A stretch of DNA of 64,000 bases from Sphingomonas sp. CL5.1 (GTDB lineage: Bacteria > Pseudomonadota > Alphaproteobacteria > Sphingomonadales > Sphingomonadaceae), in NCBI RefSeq assembly GCF_013344685.1, contig NZ_CP050137.1:2287001-2351000 (forward strand), given 5' to 3'. This document shows positions 19,751 through 28,198 of this stretch, piece after piece; the stretch's first letter is position 1, and each line of letters starts with the position of its first letter. The notes under the pieces were generated by a model. The model saw nothing but the letters and a program-made list of their open reading frames with translations. It had not been told where the DNA came from and made no database searches. A program made the translations under genes and the position numbers.

Positions 19751-20869
19751 TCAGGCACCCATAGTCGGTTCGTTCGGCGAGGCAATCTGAGCGTCCAAAA
19801 GGGCCACTTTTCCAAGCAATTCCGCACGCCGTTCGCTGTAAAGTTTATAGGGATCGCGTCCGCCCATCTTTCGCGCGCCGCTCCGTTCCAACAGCGCCAG
19901 CTCGGACAGCAGCCTGCTCCGGGCACCGTTCGCATTTTTCGTGGCATCAGATTGCGTCTTCACTGGGGTTTCGTCCTCTTCCTGCGTGGGCCGAGTTTGA
20001 GCCAAGGCGGCACGCAGTTCCGTATCGAGGGGATGAGCAGCTGTTTTTTGGCGCGCCTTTACCGGACGGGACGGGGGTGACAGATCATCGAGCCCGCCTG
20101 TAAGGCGAACCTGAATATCATCTCCTCCGCGCAAGGAGAGGGGATGATAGTCCGTCCGGCGAGACGCATAGATCTGCGCCCACTCCATTTCTTCCGTCAT
20201 TCGCGCCTGGGCAGACCATCGGACATGATAGAGCGGTTCCACCGTGACACGGACCGCGGCGCGGTTGATCAGCGCCAGTTCCTCCCGTTCGATGGCCGTG
20301 CGCGCCCGTTGCCGCTTGGCGGAAAGGTCATCCATCGCGATCTCTCGCTCAACCTCCAGACTCACTATGGCATCGTCAAAAACACTGCGTGCATGATCCG
20401 AAAGGCTGAGCATCCTGCGGCGGCGCTGCAGGTCCATGATCTGCCGATCCAGAATTTCCAATGCCGCCTTGGCCTGATTCTCGATCGCGGCGATGCCGTC
20501 CGCCGCAGCCTGCGCCAGCCTTGCAAGCGCGACATTGCTATCGCGCAGCCATTGGAGCTGTAGCTCATGGGCCGCTTCGTCCAGTAGATCATCCAGCTCA
20601 TCCGGTGGAAGCTCATCACAGTGCGCAGGCAAGGAACATGCGCATGCCATTAGATTAGGTGCCATGAACACCGGCACGGTATCGCCATAATCATCGCAGG
20701 CAGCGACGATCGTCGTCGTCCATTCATCATCTTCGCTGACCAGACATGCCTCGGCGACCACCAACCAACCGGATCGCCCCCGGAAACGCTCAACATGCGT
20801 CCACGGGCCGTCATAGCTATCGAGATCGAGTTCCAGGCAAACCGGAGCCTGTCCGAACCCGTCCAGCAT
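19751..20869 (-). CDS. Unrecognised coiled-coil protein between SNF2 helicase and mod
   Basis: 372 aa. I do not recognise a family. The N-terminal ~95 residues are acidic and contain a small cysteine cluster (CACSLPAHC). Residues about 105-215 are rich in Ala, Glu, Arg and Leu and look like a long coiled coil. A variable linker with YHVRWSAQARM and RRTDYHPL follows, and the last ~70 residues are again helical and end with leucine-rich heptads. The gene starts 3 bp after the helicase stop and ends flush with the mod start, so it belongs to this operon. It could be a scaffold or specificity adaptor; that is a guess. Confidence 0.75.
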   Translation of the reverse strand: MLDGFGQAPVCLELDLDSYDGPWTHVERFRGRSGWLVVAEACLVSEDDEWTTTIVAACDDYGDTVPVFMAPNLMACACSLPAHCDELPPDELDDLLDEAAHELQLQWLRDSNVALARLAQAAADGIAAIENQAKAALEILDRQIMDLQRRRRMLSLSDHARSVFDDAIVSLEVEREIAMDDLSAKRQRARTAIEREELALINRAAVRVTVEPLYHVRWSAQARMTEEMEWAQIYASRRTDYHPLSLRGGDDIQVRLTGGLDDLSPPSRPVKARQKTAAHPLDTELRAALAQTRPTQEEDETPVKTQSDATKNANGARSRLLSELALLERSGARKMGGRDPYKLYSERRAELLGKVALLDAQIASPNEPTMGA

Positions 20870-20872
20870 GGA

Positions 20873-23704
20873 TCAGGCCACTGTCCAGCGGAGCGTGAAC
20901 AGCTCCTCGATCTGCGGCTTCTGGTCCAGCAGCTCGGCCAGTTCATCAAGGGTGCGGTTGATGTCGGCGTTAACCTTCCGCTTCGTTTCGAACTGCGACA
21001 TTTTCAGTTCGTCGCGTGCGGCTTCCTTTTTTCTCAGCTCGCGCATTTGGGTCAGCTTTTGCTCCATGCCGAGGCCGGGCGCACGTTTTGCGCGCTCCAT
21101 CTCTTTGATTTCGGCGTCGAGTTCCGCGACCTGCGCCTCGATCTCGATCTCACGATCCCGGCCATAACGGCCCAGTTGCTCTTCCTTTTCCTCCAGCCAG
21201 GCGAGGTTTTCCTTCGCTACCCGTTCGGAGAAGGCGGCAAACTCCTGCTCCCGCAGAACGTCGAGTTGATCGCCAGGCGCGATCTGATCGGCAGTGCCGA
21301 GGCTTCGCGCCGGCGCCATCATCATCTTATCGCCAACTTCGGCGGGAATCACGCGACCGTCGTCCGTCTGCACGACGACGAGCACCTCCTCCCGATGCGC
21401 CTCTGGGACCGGCATGATCGCCTTGAACGCGCGCAACCACCCCGATTGACCGGCGAGATCGACAACACCTCCGAGCTGTCCCGCATACGGATAGGCAGCG
21501 GGGTCGAATTCGACAGCCTCTACCTGATCGCCGGTGCGGGCCTTGGCGTCTTCGACAAGCGTGTGGCCGAGGCCATCGCCGACACGGAAAAATTGCCAGC
21601 CTTCCTCGTCGGCCATCGGCCACTTCGTCGTCCAGCGTTGACCGTCATGATCGAACCAGAGCCCGTCCGGAGCGGGGAACTGGGCATTCGGCAACTCAGC
21701 GTGAGCGACCATCAGCAAGCGCTGTTGAAATTCTGGCACTATCTCAGCCAACGCCTTCTCGCGCCGGTGCAGCTTGGCGACGACATCGCTATCCATGCTC
21801 TCCAGCACCTTGGCGCGGGCAGCTTCGAGGTCGGCGTCGATGCTGTCCTGGATCCGCGCGGTAAGGACATCGAATTCGCGGTCGGCCTCCTCGGCGCTAC
21901 GACACGACTGGACGATCCGCAGCACTTCACGCTCGAAATCGATCCCGTCAGTAAGGATGCCCAGCACCTCGTCAGACGCGCCAAACACCCCTTCAAACAG
22001 GTGGAGCTTCTGCTCGAGCAGCTGATGGATCCGCGCCTCGGCTCGATTTTTGAGATTCAGCATGTTGACGACGGTCACATCGACAAGCTGCCCATACCGA
22101 TGGCAGCGGCCGATGCGCTGCTCAACCCGCTGGGGGTTCCAGGGCAGATCATAGTTGATCAGCAGCGAGCAGAACTGAAGATTGATACCTTCGGCGCCAC
22201 TCTCGGTCGCGATGAGGATGGACTTGTCGTCACTCTTGAAGGCCTCGACGATCGCGGCCTTCATATCGGCCGTCTTCGATCCAGAAATCCGGTCAGTGCC
22301 GGCATGGCGATCCTTCCATGCGTCATACAGCGCACGGCTATCCGGGTCGTTGTTCGATCCGTTCATCAGCGCGATGCGGCCCGCATAGCCGTGATCGGCA
22401 AGAAGCTGATTCAGATAGCGCTGCGTCCTGACCGATTCGGTGAAGATCACCGCCTTGCGTTTGCCGCCCTTTGCTTCGATTTCATCGAGAACGGCGGGCA
22501 GATTGTCGACGAGTTTCTCGCCTTTGCCGTTGGGGCCGATATTGCGGGCGAGGTCGCGCATACCCTCGACAAGGGTGATTTCGGCAGCGAGCTTTACCGG
22601 ATCTATCGGCGCCTCGGCGTCGCCGTCCTCGTCATCCTGCTGCTCCTTTTCCTCCTCAAACGCTTCCTCGAAATCGTCCGTCATCTCGGTCGACGCTCGC
22701 TCCTTGCGGCGCAGACGTTCAAGCAGGGTATCAAGATAGCCGGCCACTGCTGCGGTCGACGATCCCAAACTTTTACGCGCTTGCAGAATGACAAGGGCGT
22801 TGGTTTTACTGCCGTAGGCTATGGTGTCCGGATCCTGGAGATAGGCGGACAGCTGTTCGTATAGTTCGGTCTCGACGTCATGGGGCTCGAACTGAAAGGT
22901 GACCGCATGGCGCTGGCGAAAATTGATGTGCCCCGCCTCCTGAACTTGTCGCCGCAGAGTGCGGTGGCAGATCGTTGCAAGGCGGTCGCGCAGTATTTGC
23001 TGCGACGCGGGCGTAGAGTTTGCGCCCATATACTGCGCTTTGAAGGCGCTCTCTCCACCAAAGTGCATTTCATCGATCATTGAAACGATGCCGTAAAGCT
23101 CGGTCAGCGAATTCTGTAGCGGGGTCGCAGTGAGCAAAATCTTGAAGCGGTCTTTGACCGCGTCTTTAAGAACCTTGGCGCGCTTTGCCGTCTTTCGATG
23201 GACATTGCGCAGGCGATGCGCCTCGTCGAAAATCACCAAGTCCCACGGAACAGCTCGGATCTCATCTGCTTTGCGTGCTGCAAATTCGTAGCTGACGATT
23301 ACGACAGCATCCTTCGTTTCAAACGGCTTGAGGCTCCCGCCGCGCCGCTGCTCACCAAAGGTTTTCGCATCAAGGATCAGCGACTTTATCGTGAATTTCT
23401 CGAACAGCTCCTGTTGCCATTGTTTGCGTAGCGACGCCGGCACCACAAGCAGGATACGCCGTCGCCGTTCAGCCCAGCGCTGAGACATCACAAGCCCTGC
23501 TTCGATCGTTTTGCCGAGGCCAACTTCGTCAGCGAGCAATACACCTTTGGCAAACGGGGATTTCAGCGCAAACAATGCCGCATCGACTTGATGCGGATTC
23601 ATCTCGACACGAGCAGATGTCAGAGACTGAGTAAAGGCGTCTTCGCCGTTGCCGGATATAGTTAGCCTGTGCGCGTGGTAGCGCCCTTGAACTGGCAGAT
23701 ACAC
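20873..23704 (-). CDS. SNF2/RapA-like DEAH helicase with C-terminal coiled coil
   Basis: 943 aa from a GTG at 23704, preceded by a good GGGGGAG site. The superfamily 2 motifs are ADEVGLGKT (Walker A, about residues 58-66), FDEAH (about 159-163), LLTATPLQN, and in the second lobe GAEGINLQF with RIGRCHRYGQ (motifs V and VI), as in SNF2 translocases. An acidic insert (EEEKEQQDDEDGDAE) lies between the lobes. The C-terminal ~250 residues are a long charged coiled coil. It is probably a double-stranded DNA translocase and heads the operon helicase-CC-mod-res. DrmD of DISARM is a SNF2 protein too, but no drmA or drmB partners are present. Confidence 0.9.
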   Translation of the reverse strand: MYLPVQGRYHAHRLTISGNGEDAFTQSLTSARVEMNPHQVDAALFALKSPFAKGVLLADEVGLGKTIEAGLVMSQRWAERRRRILLVVPASLRKQWQQELFEKFTIKSLILDAKTFGEQRRGGSLKPFETKDAVVIVSYEFAARKADEIRAVPWDLVIFDEAHRLRNVHRKTAKRAKVLKDAVKDRFKILLTATPLQNSLTELYGIVSMIDEMHFGGESAFKAQYMGANSTPASQQILRDRLATICHRTLRRQVQEAGHINFRQRHAVTFQFEPHDVETELYEQLSAYLQDPDTIAYGSKTNALVILQARKSLGSSTAAVAGYLDTLLERLRRKERASTEMTDDFEEAFEEEKEQQDDEDGDAEAPIDPVKLAAEITLVEGMRDLARNIGPNGKGEKLVDNLPAVLDEIEAKGGKRKAVIFTESVRTQRYLNQLLADHGYAGRIALMNGSNNDPDSRALYDAWKDRHAGTDRISGSKTADMKAAIVEAFKSDDKSILIATESGAEGINLQFCSLLINYDLPWNPQRVEQRIGRCHRYGQLVDVTVVNMLNLKNRAEARIHQLLEQKLHLFEGVFGASDEVLGILTDGIDFEREVLRIVQSCRSAEEADREFDVLTARIQDSIDADLEAARAKVLESMDSDVVAKLHRREKALAEIVPEFQQRLLMVAHAELPNAQFPAPDGLWFDHDGQRWTTKWPMADEEGWQFFRVGDGLGHTLVEDAKARTGDQVEAVEFDPAAYPYAGQLGGVVDLAGQSGWLRAFKAIMPVPEAHREEVLVVVQTDDGRVIPAEVGDKMMMAPARSLGTADQIAPGDQLDVLREQEFAAFSERVAKENLAWLEEKEEQLGRYGRDREIEIEAQVAELDAEIKEMERAKRAPGLGMEQKLTQMRELRKKEAARDELKMSQFETKRKVNADINRTLDELAELLDQKPQIEELFTLRWTVA

Positions 23705-24027
23705 GAACTTTTACTCCCCCTCGTCCAGATCATCACAGGTGACCAATCTTTTCAATCGCAATTGAAAGGCTGAACAAAATCTGGAAGCGATCCATAATTG
23801 GCGTATGCGACAAAATCGGTCGCACAAACCAGACAAATAGTGAGATTCATCGCTATCTGCATTCCAGGGGGTCGGCTCTACAAACGAGGCTTAACCGTGC
23901 CGCTGTATCAGCACCACGAGCGACATCGATCGAAAAGAGTTCGAGCCGGCCCTCACTGGAATTGACGGCATAGTCGCCGATCAGCCCTTCCTCACATCCA
24001 TGATTTCCCCTTTCCCCACAGGACGAT
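23705..24027. promoter_or_regulatory. Intergenic promoter region of the helicase operon (323 bp, no gene)
   Basis: No credible gene is seen. It contains two palindromes: TTTCAAT-CGCA-ATTGAAA (23750-23767), and the 19-bp operator-like element at 23806-23824. On the minus strand TATGGA lies just downstream of the 19-bp element and could serve as a -10 box, so the element would cover the -35 area. The remaining sequence up to the DUF2779 stop shows nothing I can name. Confidence 0.55.
23806..23824. promoter_or_regulatory. 19-bp palindromic operator candidate, copy 1
   Basis: TGCGACAAAATCGGTCGCA is a perfect 6-bp inverted repeat (TGCGAC/GTCGCA) with a 7-base spacer. It lies about 100 bp upstream of the helicase start and matches the element at 25612-25630 at 17 of 19 positions, spacer included. 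WYL-domain repressors of defence islands (BrxR/CapW type) bind palindromes of this kind. Binding by the WYL protein encoded here is an inference. Confidence 0.65.
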
Positions 24028-25521
24028 CTACCGAGCCAGCAGCCGGCGCGCGAGAATGATCATCGCTTCCGTATCGCGTCCGCAATAGGCGCGAAGGGCG
24101 GCATCCAGCGCCACGCGCCGCGCGAGAGTCGTGCCGACCGCGATCGCTTCGACATAGGCTTCCTGCGCGCTGCCGCCGTCTTTGACCTCGAGCCCGGCGT
24201 AATCCATTTCGGCAGCGATGGTCGGCAACACGGCCTTGATCGACCAGCTGCCGCGCTGATCACGATGATACCAATTCGCACGGGTGACTGGCAGTAGATC
24301 CACGATCCGGCCGGCGATGGCTTCGAGCGCGGCGGCGAGATCAGGAAAGGCCGCGGCCAGTTCCATGATGCGGCCTCGTTCGAAGCTGGCATTATAGGCG
24401 ATCACCGCCCCAGATGGCGGAACCATCTCTATCAGCGCCTCAGCACACGGACGGCGCGGGTCGCCGCCATCGAGGTTGAGGAATTCACGGTGGACGATCG
24501 CACCGTCGGCCGCTTCGACATGCGCTGAGAATTGGAACGGCACCTGCTGATAGGGTCGTGTGCCGATCCACCTGGGCACCGCGAAGCCAATCGTCTCGAA
24601 ATCGAGCCAGGTGCGCGGAAACGCCCAGTCCGCCATCGCTGCGCGCGCGCCTTCAACATCGTGATAAACCTCGCCTGACAAGGTGGCGCGGTGAACGCGG
24701 GCATGGATTGCATTGGTCAGAGCGGTGGGATCGACGGCGAACAGGTCATCGATACCCTGCTCGATCCAGCGCTTGCCACCGCCATGAGGCAGAACCGTCA
24801 CCGGCCACTTGGGACGAGCGGGAAGCGCCACGTGGCAATATCCGCCAAATTCGCACGGGAACGGCGCGTCACAATGGTCGCCCGGCACCGTCGCGGGTTC
24901 GGCGCCAGCCAGCGTCGCGCGTGCGGCGGCGACGGTTTCGCTTCTGCCCGCGATAATCGGTTCGGCAACAGCCGAGAGATCCGTGTCGGCGAACAGACCA
25001 TCGAGTTCGCCCTCGCGTTCAAGGACGAAGCTACTGTCGATATGCCGGATCGCCGCGCTGCTGATCGGCACACCCGCGTTGCGCGCAACCCAGAGCTGCG
25101 TGGCGAGGTCGCCGACGTGATAGTCCTTGGCCTTGGTCGAACTCTTCACCTCGGCCATGTGCCAGCCACCAGACCCGTCCGGCTCCAGCACGTCGATACG
25201 CACGAGGACGCCGTCATGCTGCAGCGTCGCCTCGAAGATCGGTCGATCATGGCCGGTGTCGAGCAGCGCCCGCGTTGCGGCGAGCGCCGCCGCCAGGTCC
25301 GGCTCGGCCTCGATCATCACGCCGTCCGGCAGAAGCGCACAAGCGACGGCGCCGACTTCATGCCCGGTGGCGAAGCGCGCCTCCGCGCCATCATCCTGCT
25401 CGGCCATATCCGGCCGATGCACGGAGAGCCACAGCCGCTTGGGGCATTGCTCGAACATGGTGATCTTCGACTTCGACAAGCCGAAGCGAGCGGAGGAAGT
25501 CGAAGATTGACGCTGAATCAT
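24028..25521 (-). CDS. Two-nuclease protein: Cas4-like PD-(D/E)xK domain plus DUF2779 exonuclease-like domain
   Basis: 497 aa from an ATG with an AGGAGG site. The N-terminal half begins SKSKITMFEQCPKRLW and contains the nuclease core AEVKSSTK (about residue 125). One cysteine (C26) and a later cluster, CDAPFPCEFGGYC (about residues 217-229), fit the four-cysteine iron-sulfur arrangement of Cas4/AddB-type nucleases. The C-terminal half is DUF2779-like, with LDFETIGF and AYNASFERGR suggesting a DEDD 3'-5' exonuclease fold. Both domains should act on DNA or RNA ends. It is transcribed toward the helicase operon, preceded by its own operator copy, and follows the WYL regulator. Confidence 0.85.
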   Translation of the reverse strand: MIQRQSSTSSARFGLSKSKITMFEQCPKRLWLSVHRPDMAEQDDGAEARFATGHEVGAVACALLPDGVMIEAEPDLAAALAATRALLDTGHDRPIFEATLQHDGVLVRIDVLEPDGSGGWHMAEVKSSTKAKDYHVGDLATQLWVARNAGVPISSAAIRHIDSSFVLEREGELDGLFADTDLSAVAEPIIAGRSETVAAARATLAGAEPATVPGDHCDAPFPCEFGGYCHVALPARPKWPVTVLPHGGGKRWIEQGIDDLFAVDPTALTNAIHARVHRATLSGEVYHDVEGARAAMADWAFPRTWLDFETIGFAVPRWIGTRPYQQVPFQFSAHVEAADGAIVHREFLNLDGGDPRRPCAEALIEMVPPSGAVIAYNASFERGRIMELAAAFPDLAAALEAIAGRIVDLLPVTRANWYHRDQRGSWSIKAVLPTIAAEMDYAGLEVKDGGSAQEAYVEAIAVGTTLARRVALDAALRAYCGRDTEAMIILARRLLAR

Positions 25522-25611
25522 TTAGCCCTCCTTTCGAAAAAACAGAGCACACCATGCGCGTGGGCCACGGTGTGGCATCCTCCATCTTCTGCCAAATGAT
25601 ATAACCCCTGT

Positions 25612-25630
25612 TGTGACAGAATCGGTCGCA
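25612..25630. promoter_or_regulatory. 19-bp palindromic operator candidate, copy 2
   Basis: TGTGACAGAATCGGTCGCA differs from copy 1 at two positions. It lies 91 bp upstream of the DUF2779 start, almost the same distance as copy 1 from the helicase start. TATATC follows on the minus strand about ten bases later as a possible -10 box. Confidence 0.65.
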
Positions 25631-25644
25631 GGAGTAGTGCTTGT

Positions 25645-26622
25645 TTAAGCAGGCAACATCGTCGTCGCGGCCGCGATCCGATCACGCATAATTGCTATGA
25701 GAACATCTGGACCTTCGATCACTATTTCGCCCGCCCAAGTGAACAGATGCTCAGCCAGTTCGCGCATGCCGCCAGAAGCGAAGCGGATGCGCAAGCCGCC
25801 GTCGTCAAGCTCCTCAAGCTGCTGGAGACGATGGAAGCGCCACCCTCGAGCGCGGGTGGCAGACGACGCAGGCACACGCAGTGTCACATCCTGCCGCTCG
25901 TCGCGCCAAACCCCAAAGCTCTCCGCCAACCAACCATCAATGTCCCAGTCATCCGGCGCGCAACCAAGGGTATCGCTCAATTTCGGCTCGGTCATACGGT
26001 CGAGCCGAAAATACACCGGTTGACTTCCGCTACCCGGCATCTTGCCTAGCAGATAGGTCAGCGGACCATGAACGAGTCCGTAGGGGATCACCCTCCGCCA
26101 GCGCGGCTCCGGCCGATCCTCCGTGGCATATTGGAACTCGATGCAGCATCCAGCGAGGATGGCACTTTGAATGGCCATGACCGTTTCTGGCGCCACCACC
26201 GCGACCGGACCTGCGGTGACCAATGTTCGCTGTAGCCGCGCGAGCGCATCAAGGTCCGGGTCAATCCGCCGCTTCTCCCGATCATCCAACGCCCCTTTGA
26301 CCTTAGCCAGCAAGCTTGCAAGCTGGCCTGCGCGAACTGCCTTGCCTGCTGCGCGCTGGCCATCCACCTCGGCCTGCAGCGCCGCAACTTCGGCTGGCGT
26401 GGGACGGGTGTAGGCACGCCGCAGGCTATCTCGGATCAGGAAACGTTTGCGGCGGTCGTCGACGATTTCGTCTAAGTCGAAATGGCTGGCGATGATATCT
26501 CGCATGCGTTCAGCGGTGCGACGATTAACGGCAAGCCGTTCGGCCATCTCATCCAGCGTCAAGCCGTCGGAGCTATCTGAAAGAGCGTGAACCAGCGCGA
26601 GTAACCGATCCAATTTTGCCAT
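25645..26622 (-). CDS. WYL-domain transcriptional regulator
   Basis: 325 aa from the ATG at 26622 (MAKLDRLLALVHAL), the usual start of this family; a longer TTG-started reading begins at 26691. The N-terminal winged helix covers about residues 5-60 (LTLDEMAERLAVNRRTAERMRDII). The WYL domain spans about 150-230, with EFQYATED, RRVIPYGLVHG and the signature variant TYLLG. A C-terminal WCX-like segment (VTLRVPASSATRA) completes it. WYL proteins sense ligands, probably nucleic acids or nucleotides, and often repress phage-defence operons. It stands directly upstream of the nuclease and restriction genes, all on the same strand. Confidence 0.9.
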   Translation of the reverse strand: MAKLDRLLALVHALSDSSDGLTLDEMAERLAVNRRTAERMRDIIASHFDLDEIVDDRRKRFLIRDSLRRAYTRPTPAEVAALQAEVDGQRAAGKAVRAGQLASLLAKVKGALDDREKRRIDPDLDALARLQRTLVTAGPVAVVAPETVMAIQSAILAGCCIEFQYATEDRPEPRWRRVIPYGLVHGPLTYLLGKMPGSGSQPVYFRLDRMTEPKLSDTLGCAPDDWDIDGWLAESFGVWRDERQDVTLRVPASSATRARGWRFHRLQQLEELDDGGLRIRFASGGMRELAEHLFTWAGEIVIEGPDVLIAIMRDRIAAATTMLPA

Positions 26623-26643
26623 TCTATCTGTCACCGCCGCCCC

Positions 26644-26662
26644 CACGTCCGGATTTGTCGCA
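26644..26662. promoter_or_regulatory. Degenerate operator copy upstream of the WYL gene
   Basis: On the minus strand this reads TGCGACAAATCCGGACGTG. The first half-site TGCGAC and much of the spacer match the other two copies, while the second half-site is decayed. It lies 22 bp before the ATG at 26622, which would suit autoregulation. If translation started at the upstream TTG it would instead be coding sequence. Confidence 0.4.
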
Positions 26663-26723
26663 AGTTTCGATGTAAACGGAATGATTGGCAATGGCGAGTT
26701 CGCGAGTGCTTGATCATTTTTGG

Positions 26724-26756
26724 CTCCAGCATGGGCATGAGCCTCCCATGCTGGAG
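26724..26756 (-). terminator. Strong 12-bp hairpin between exonuclease-like gene and WYL gene
   Basis: CTCCAGCATGGG (26724-26735) and CCCATGCTGGAG (26745-26756) form a perfect 12-bp stem with a 9-base loop, 10 bp after the stop codon of the gene at 26767. No long U-run follows on the minus strand. It most likely ends that transcript and isolates the WYL unit; an operator role is possible. Confidence 0.6.
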
Positions 26757-26766
26757 TAAACTTAAC

Positions 26767-27531
26767 TCAGGCTGCTTCTCGATAAGCACCTCCGACCTGG
26801 CTGATTAAGGTCGAGCAAGAGGCCGCGATGATGTTGACCATGCTGTCCGTCATGTGCCCATTTCGGCGGACCCAATCTAGGACGGAGATCATCATCGTCG
26901 TCGGCTGAAGGCATGCCTGCCCCTGCGTCCGCAGCCACGCCAGCGTGACGATCCCGACCAGTGCGGCGTCCAATTGCACATGTGCCCGCACATCCTGCCA
27001 TTGTTCAGCAGTGCTCGGAAAATCGACCCGCGCTTTCGTATTCAGCAGATCAACGGGCAATCCCAGGCGCAACACCACCTCGGCCAAATGGTGCCAGGTC
27101 TTGCCGCCGCCTTTCAGCACGAGGCCGACATCGGTATGGGGATGCAGCGCGCCCCTCGAAAACGAGCGCCTCTCGATGAATTGGGACGGCAGGACAATAC
27201 CATGCTCCATGGCAGCAGCCAGAAGCAGCGGGACATCGGCGGCGATGCTGCCGTATCCGACGGCTACCCGATCAGTCCGTGCCCGCAAATGATCGAATAG
27301 CCCGGATACCACCGCTTCCTCGTCGCCATGGTCATGCTCGGTCCAGCTGCGGATGGCGTCGCAAGAGATCTGACCATCGTCGGTGACGGTGACGTCCAGG
27401 GCAGCGGCCGCGAAAATGCGTTTTGAACCCAGGCGGTGATGTGGCTGCACCTTGGGGTCGATGCGGCGATAGGCCTCATGCAGATGTTCGTCCCAAGCGG
27501 ACTCGGTGTCGAAGAAGGTGAAGGCGTGCAT
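26767..27531 (-). CDS. PolB-type 3'-5' exonuclease-like protein
   Basis: 254 aa. The start at 27531 was chosen because GGAG lies nine bases upstream. The N-terminus HAFTFFDTES carries the D-x-E pair of DEDD exonucleases (D8, E10), and VAVGYGSIAADVPLL (about residue 90) resembles the second motif. The C-terminal quarter is helical with GGKTWHHLAEVVLRLGLPVD, similar in position to the third motif of predicted PolB-like exonucleases. Activity is not certain because the later acidic residues are hard to place. It is the last gene before the strong hairpin at 26724. Confidence 0.6.
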   Translation of the reverse strand: MHAFTFFDTESAWDEHLHEAYRRIDPKVQPHHRLGSKRIFAAAALDVTVTDDGQISCDAIRSWTEHDHGDEEAVVSGLFDHLRARTDRVAVGYGSIAADVPLLLAAAMEHGIVLPSQFIERRSFSRGALHPHTDVGLVLKGGGKTWHHLAEVVLRLGLPVDLLNTKARVDFPSTAEQWQDVRAHVQLDAALVGIVTLAWLRTQGQACLQPTTMMISVLDWVRRNGHMTDSMVNIIAASCSTLISQVGGAYREAA

Positions 27532-27628
27532 GATAAAGAACTCCATATGCGCCGACGGCCGCACATCGGCGGCCTTCGGCGTGATAAAAGGATAGTAAGC
27601 AAAGAGGCAGAGCAGCTCTGCTGTCCGG

Positions 27629-28171
27629 TCAGCGGAAGTTGACGACGCTCTCCTGCGATGGGGCAGGCGGCGTCCAGTCAGCGCCGTTTTTCACCCATGC
27701 GTTGCCGTCCAGCACCGTGCCATCGAGCAGTTCAGCACCACGCAGGATACGGTCCATCGCCCGTCGCTCACCCTGCAGCATCTTGCGTCCCGGACGTCCG
27801 AGCCGCTGCTGGAGGTTGAAACGGCCGTCGAGCTCGAAATATGAGTCGCGGTCCCTCGCTACGATCACGAGTGGAGCCTCATCGTCAGCCGCCCAGAATG
27901 TCACGCCCGTCACGACATCTACGCTGACACGCTGGCGGATAACCAGCGTGTAATCATGTGGGGCATCGTCAGTCACGGACGCCCACCCGGCATAGACAAA
28001 ATCCTTTGCGCCACGCTCGGCGTGACGGACGAGATCCATGCCAACGCTGAAATCGAACTTCCGCCCGGCGGAGAATGCCAAGGTTGCGTTCGCTGGGGCA
28101 AAAAGCGGGTAGCCCAGTTCAACACGGATGGAGAGGCAGTGGTTCTGCATCATCTGATGGGTCAATGCCAT
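27629..28171 (-). CDS. Hypothetical protein of the island
   Basis: 180 aa. I do not recognise the family. The sequence is soluble and mixed alpha/beta, with the segments GYPLFAPANATLAFSAGRKFDFSVGMD and DYTLVIRQRVSVDVVTGVTFWAAD that look like beta-strands, and a helical stretch RKMLQGERRAMDRILRGAELLDG near residue 135. The ATG at 28171 has only a weak GAAAG site and is overlapped by a short upstream ORF (28162-28275, 37 aa). The pair of exonuclease-like genes on either side is on the same strand. Confidence 0.6.
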   Translation of the reverse strand: MALTHQMMQNHCLSIRVELGYPLFAPANATLAFSAGRKFDFSVGMDLVRHAERGAKDFVYAGWASVTDDAPHDYTLVIRQRVSVDVVTGVTFWAADDEAPLVIVARDRDSYFELDGRFNLQQRLGRPGRKMLQGERRAMDRILRGAELLDGTVLDGNAWVKNGADWTPPAPSQESVVNFR

Positions 28172-28198
28172 TTAGTCGATCTTTCATGCTTGATGTTG

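Noticed and set aside
15331..23704. DISARM or BREX system
   Set aside because: No DrmA/DrmB, PglZ, BrxC or BrxL-like proteins were found; only the SNF2 helicase and a methylase resemble parts of DISARM.
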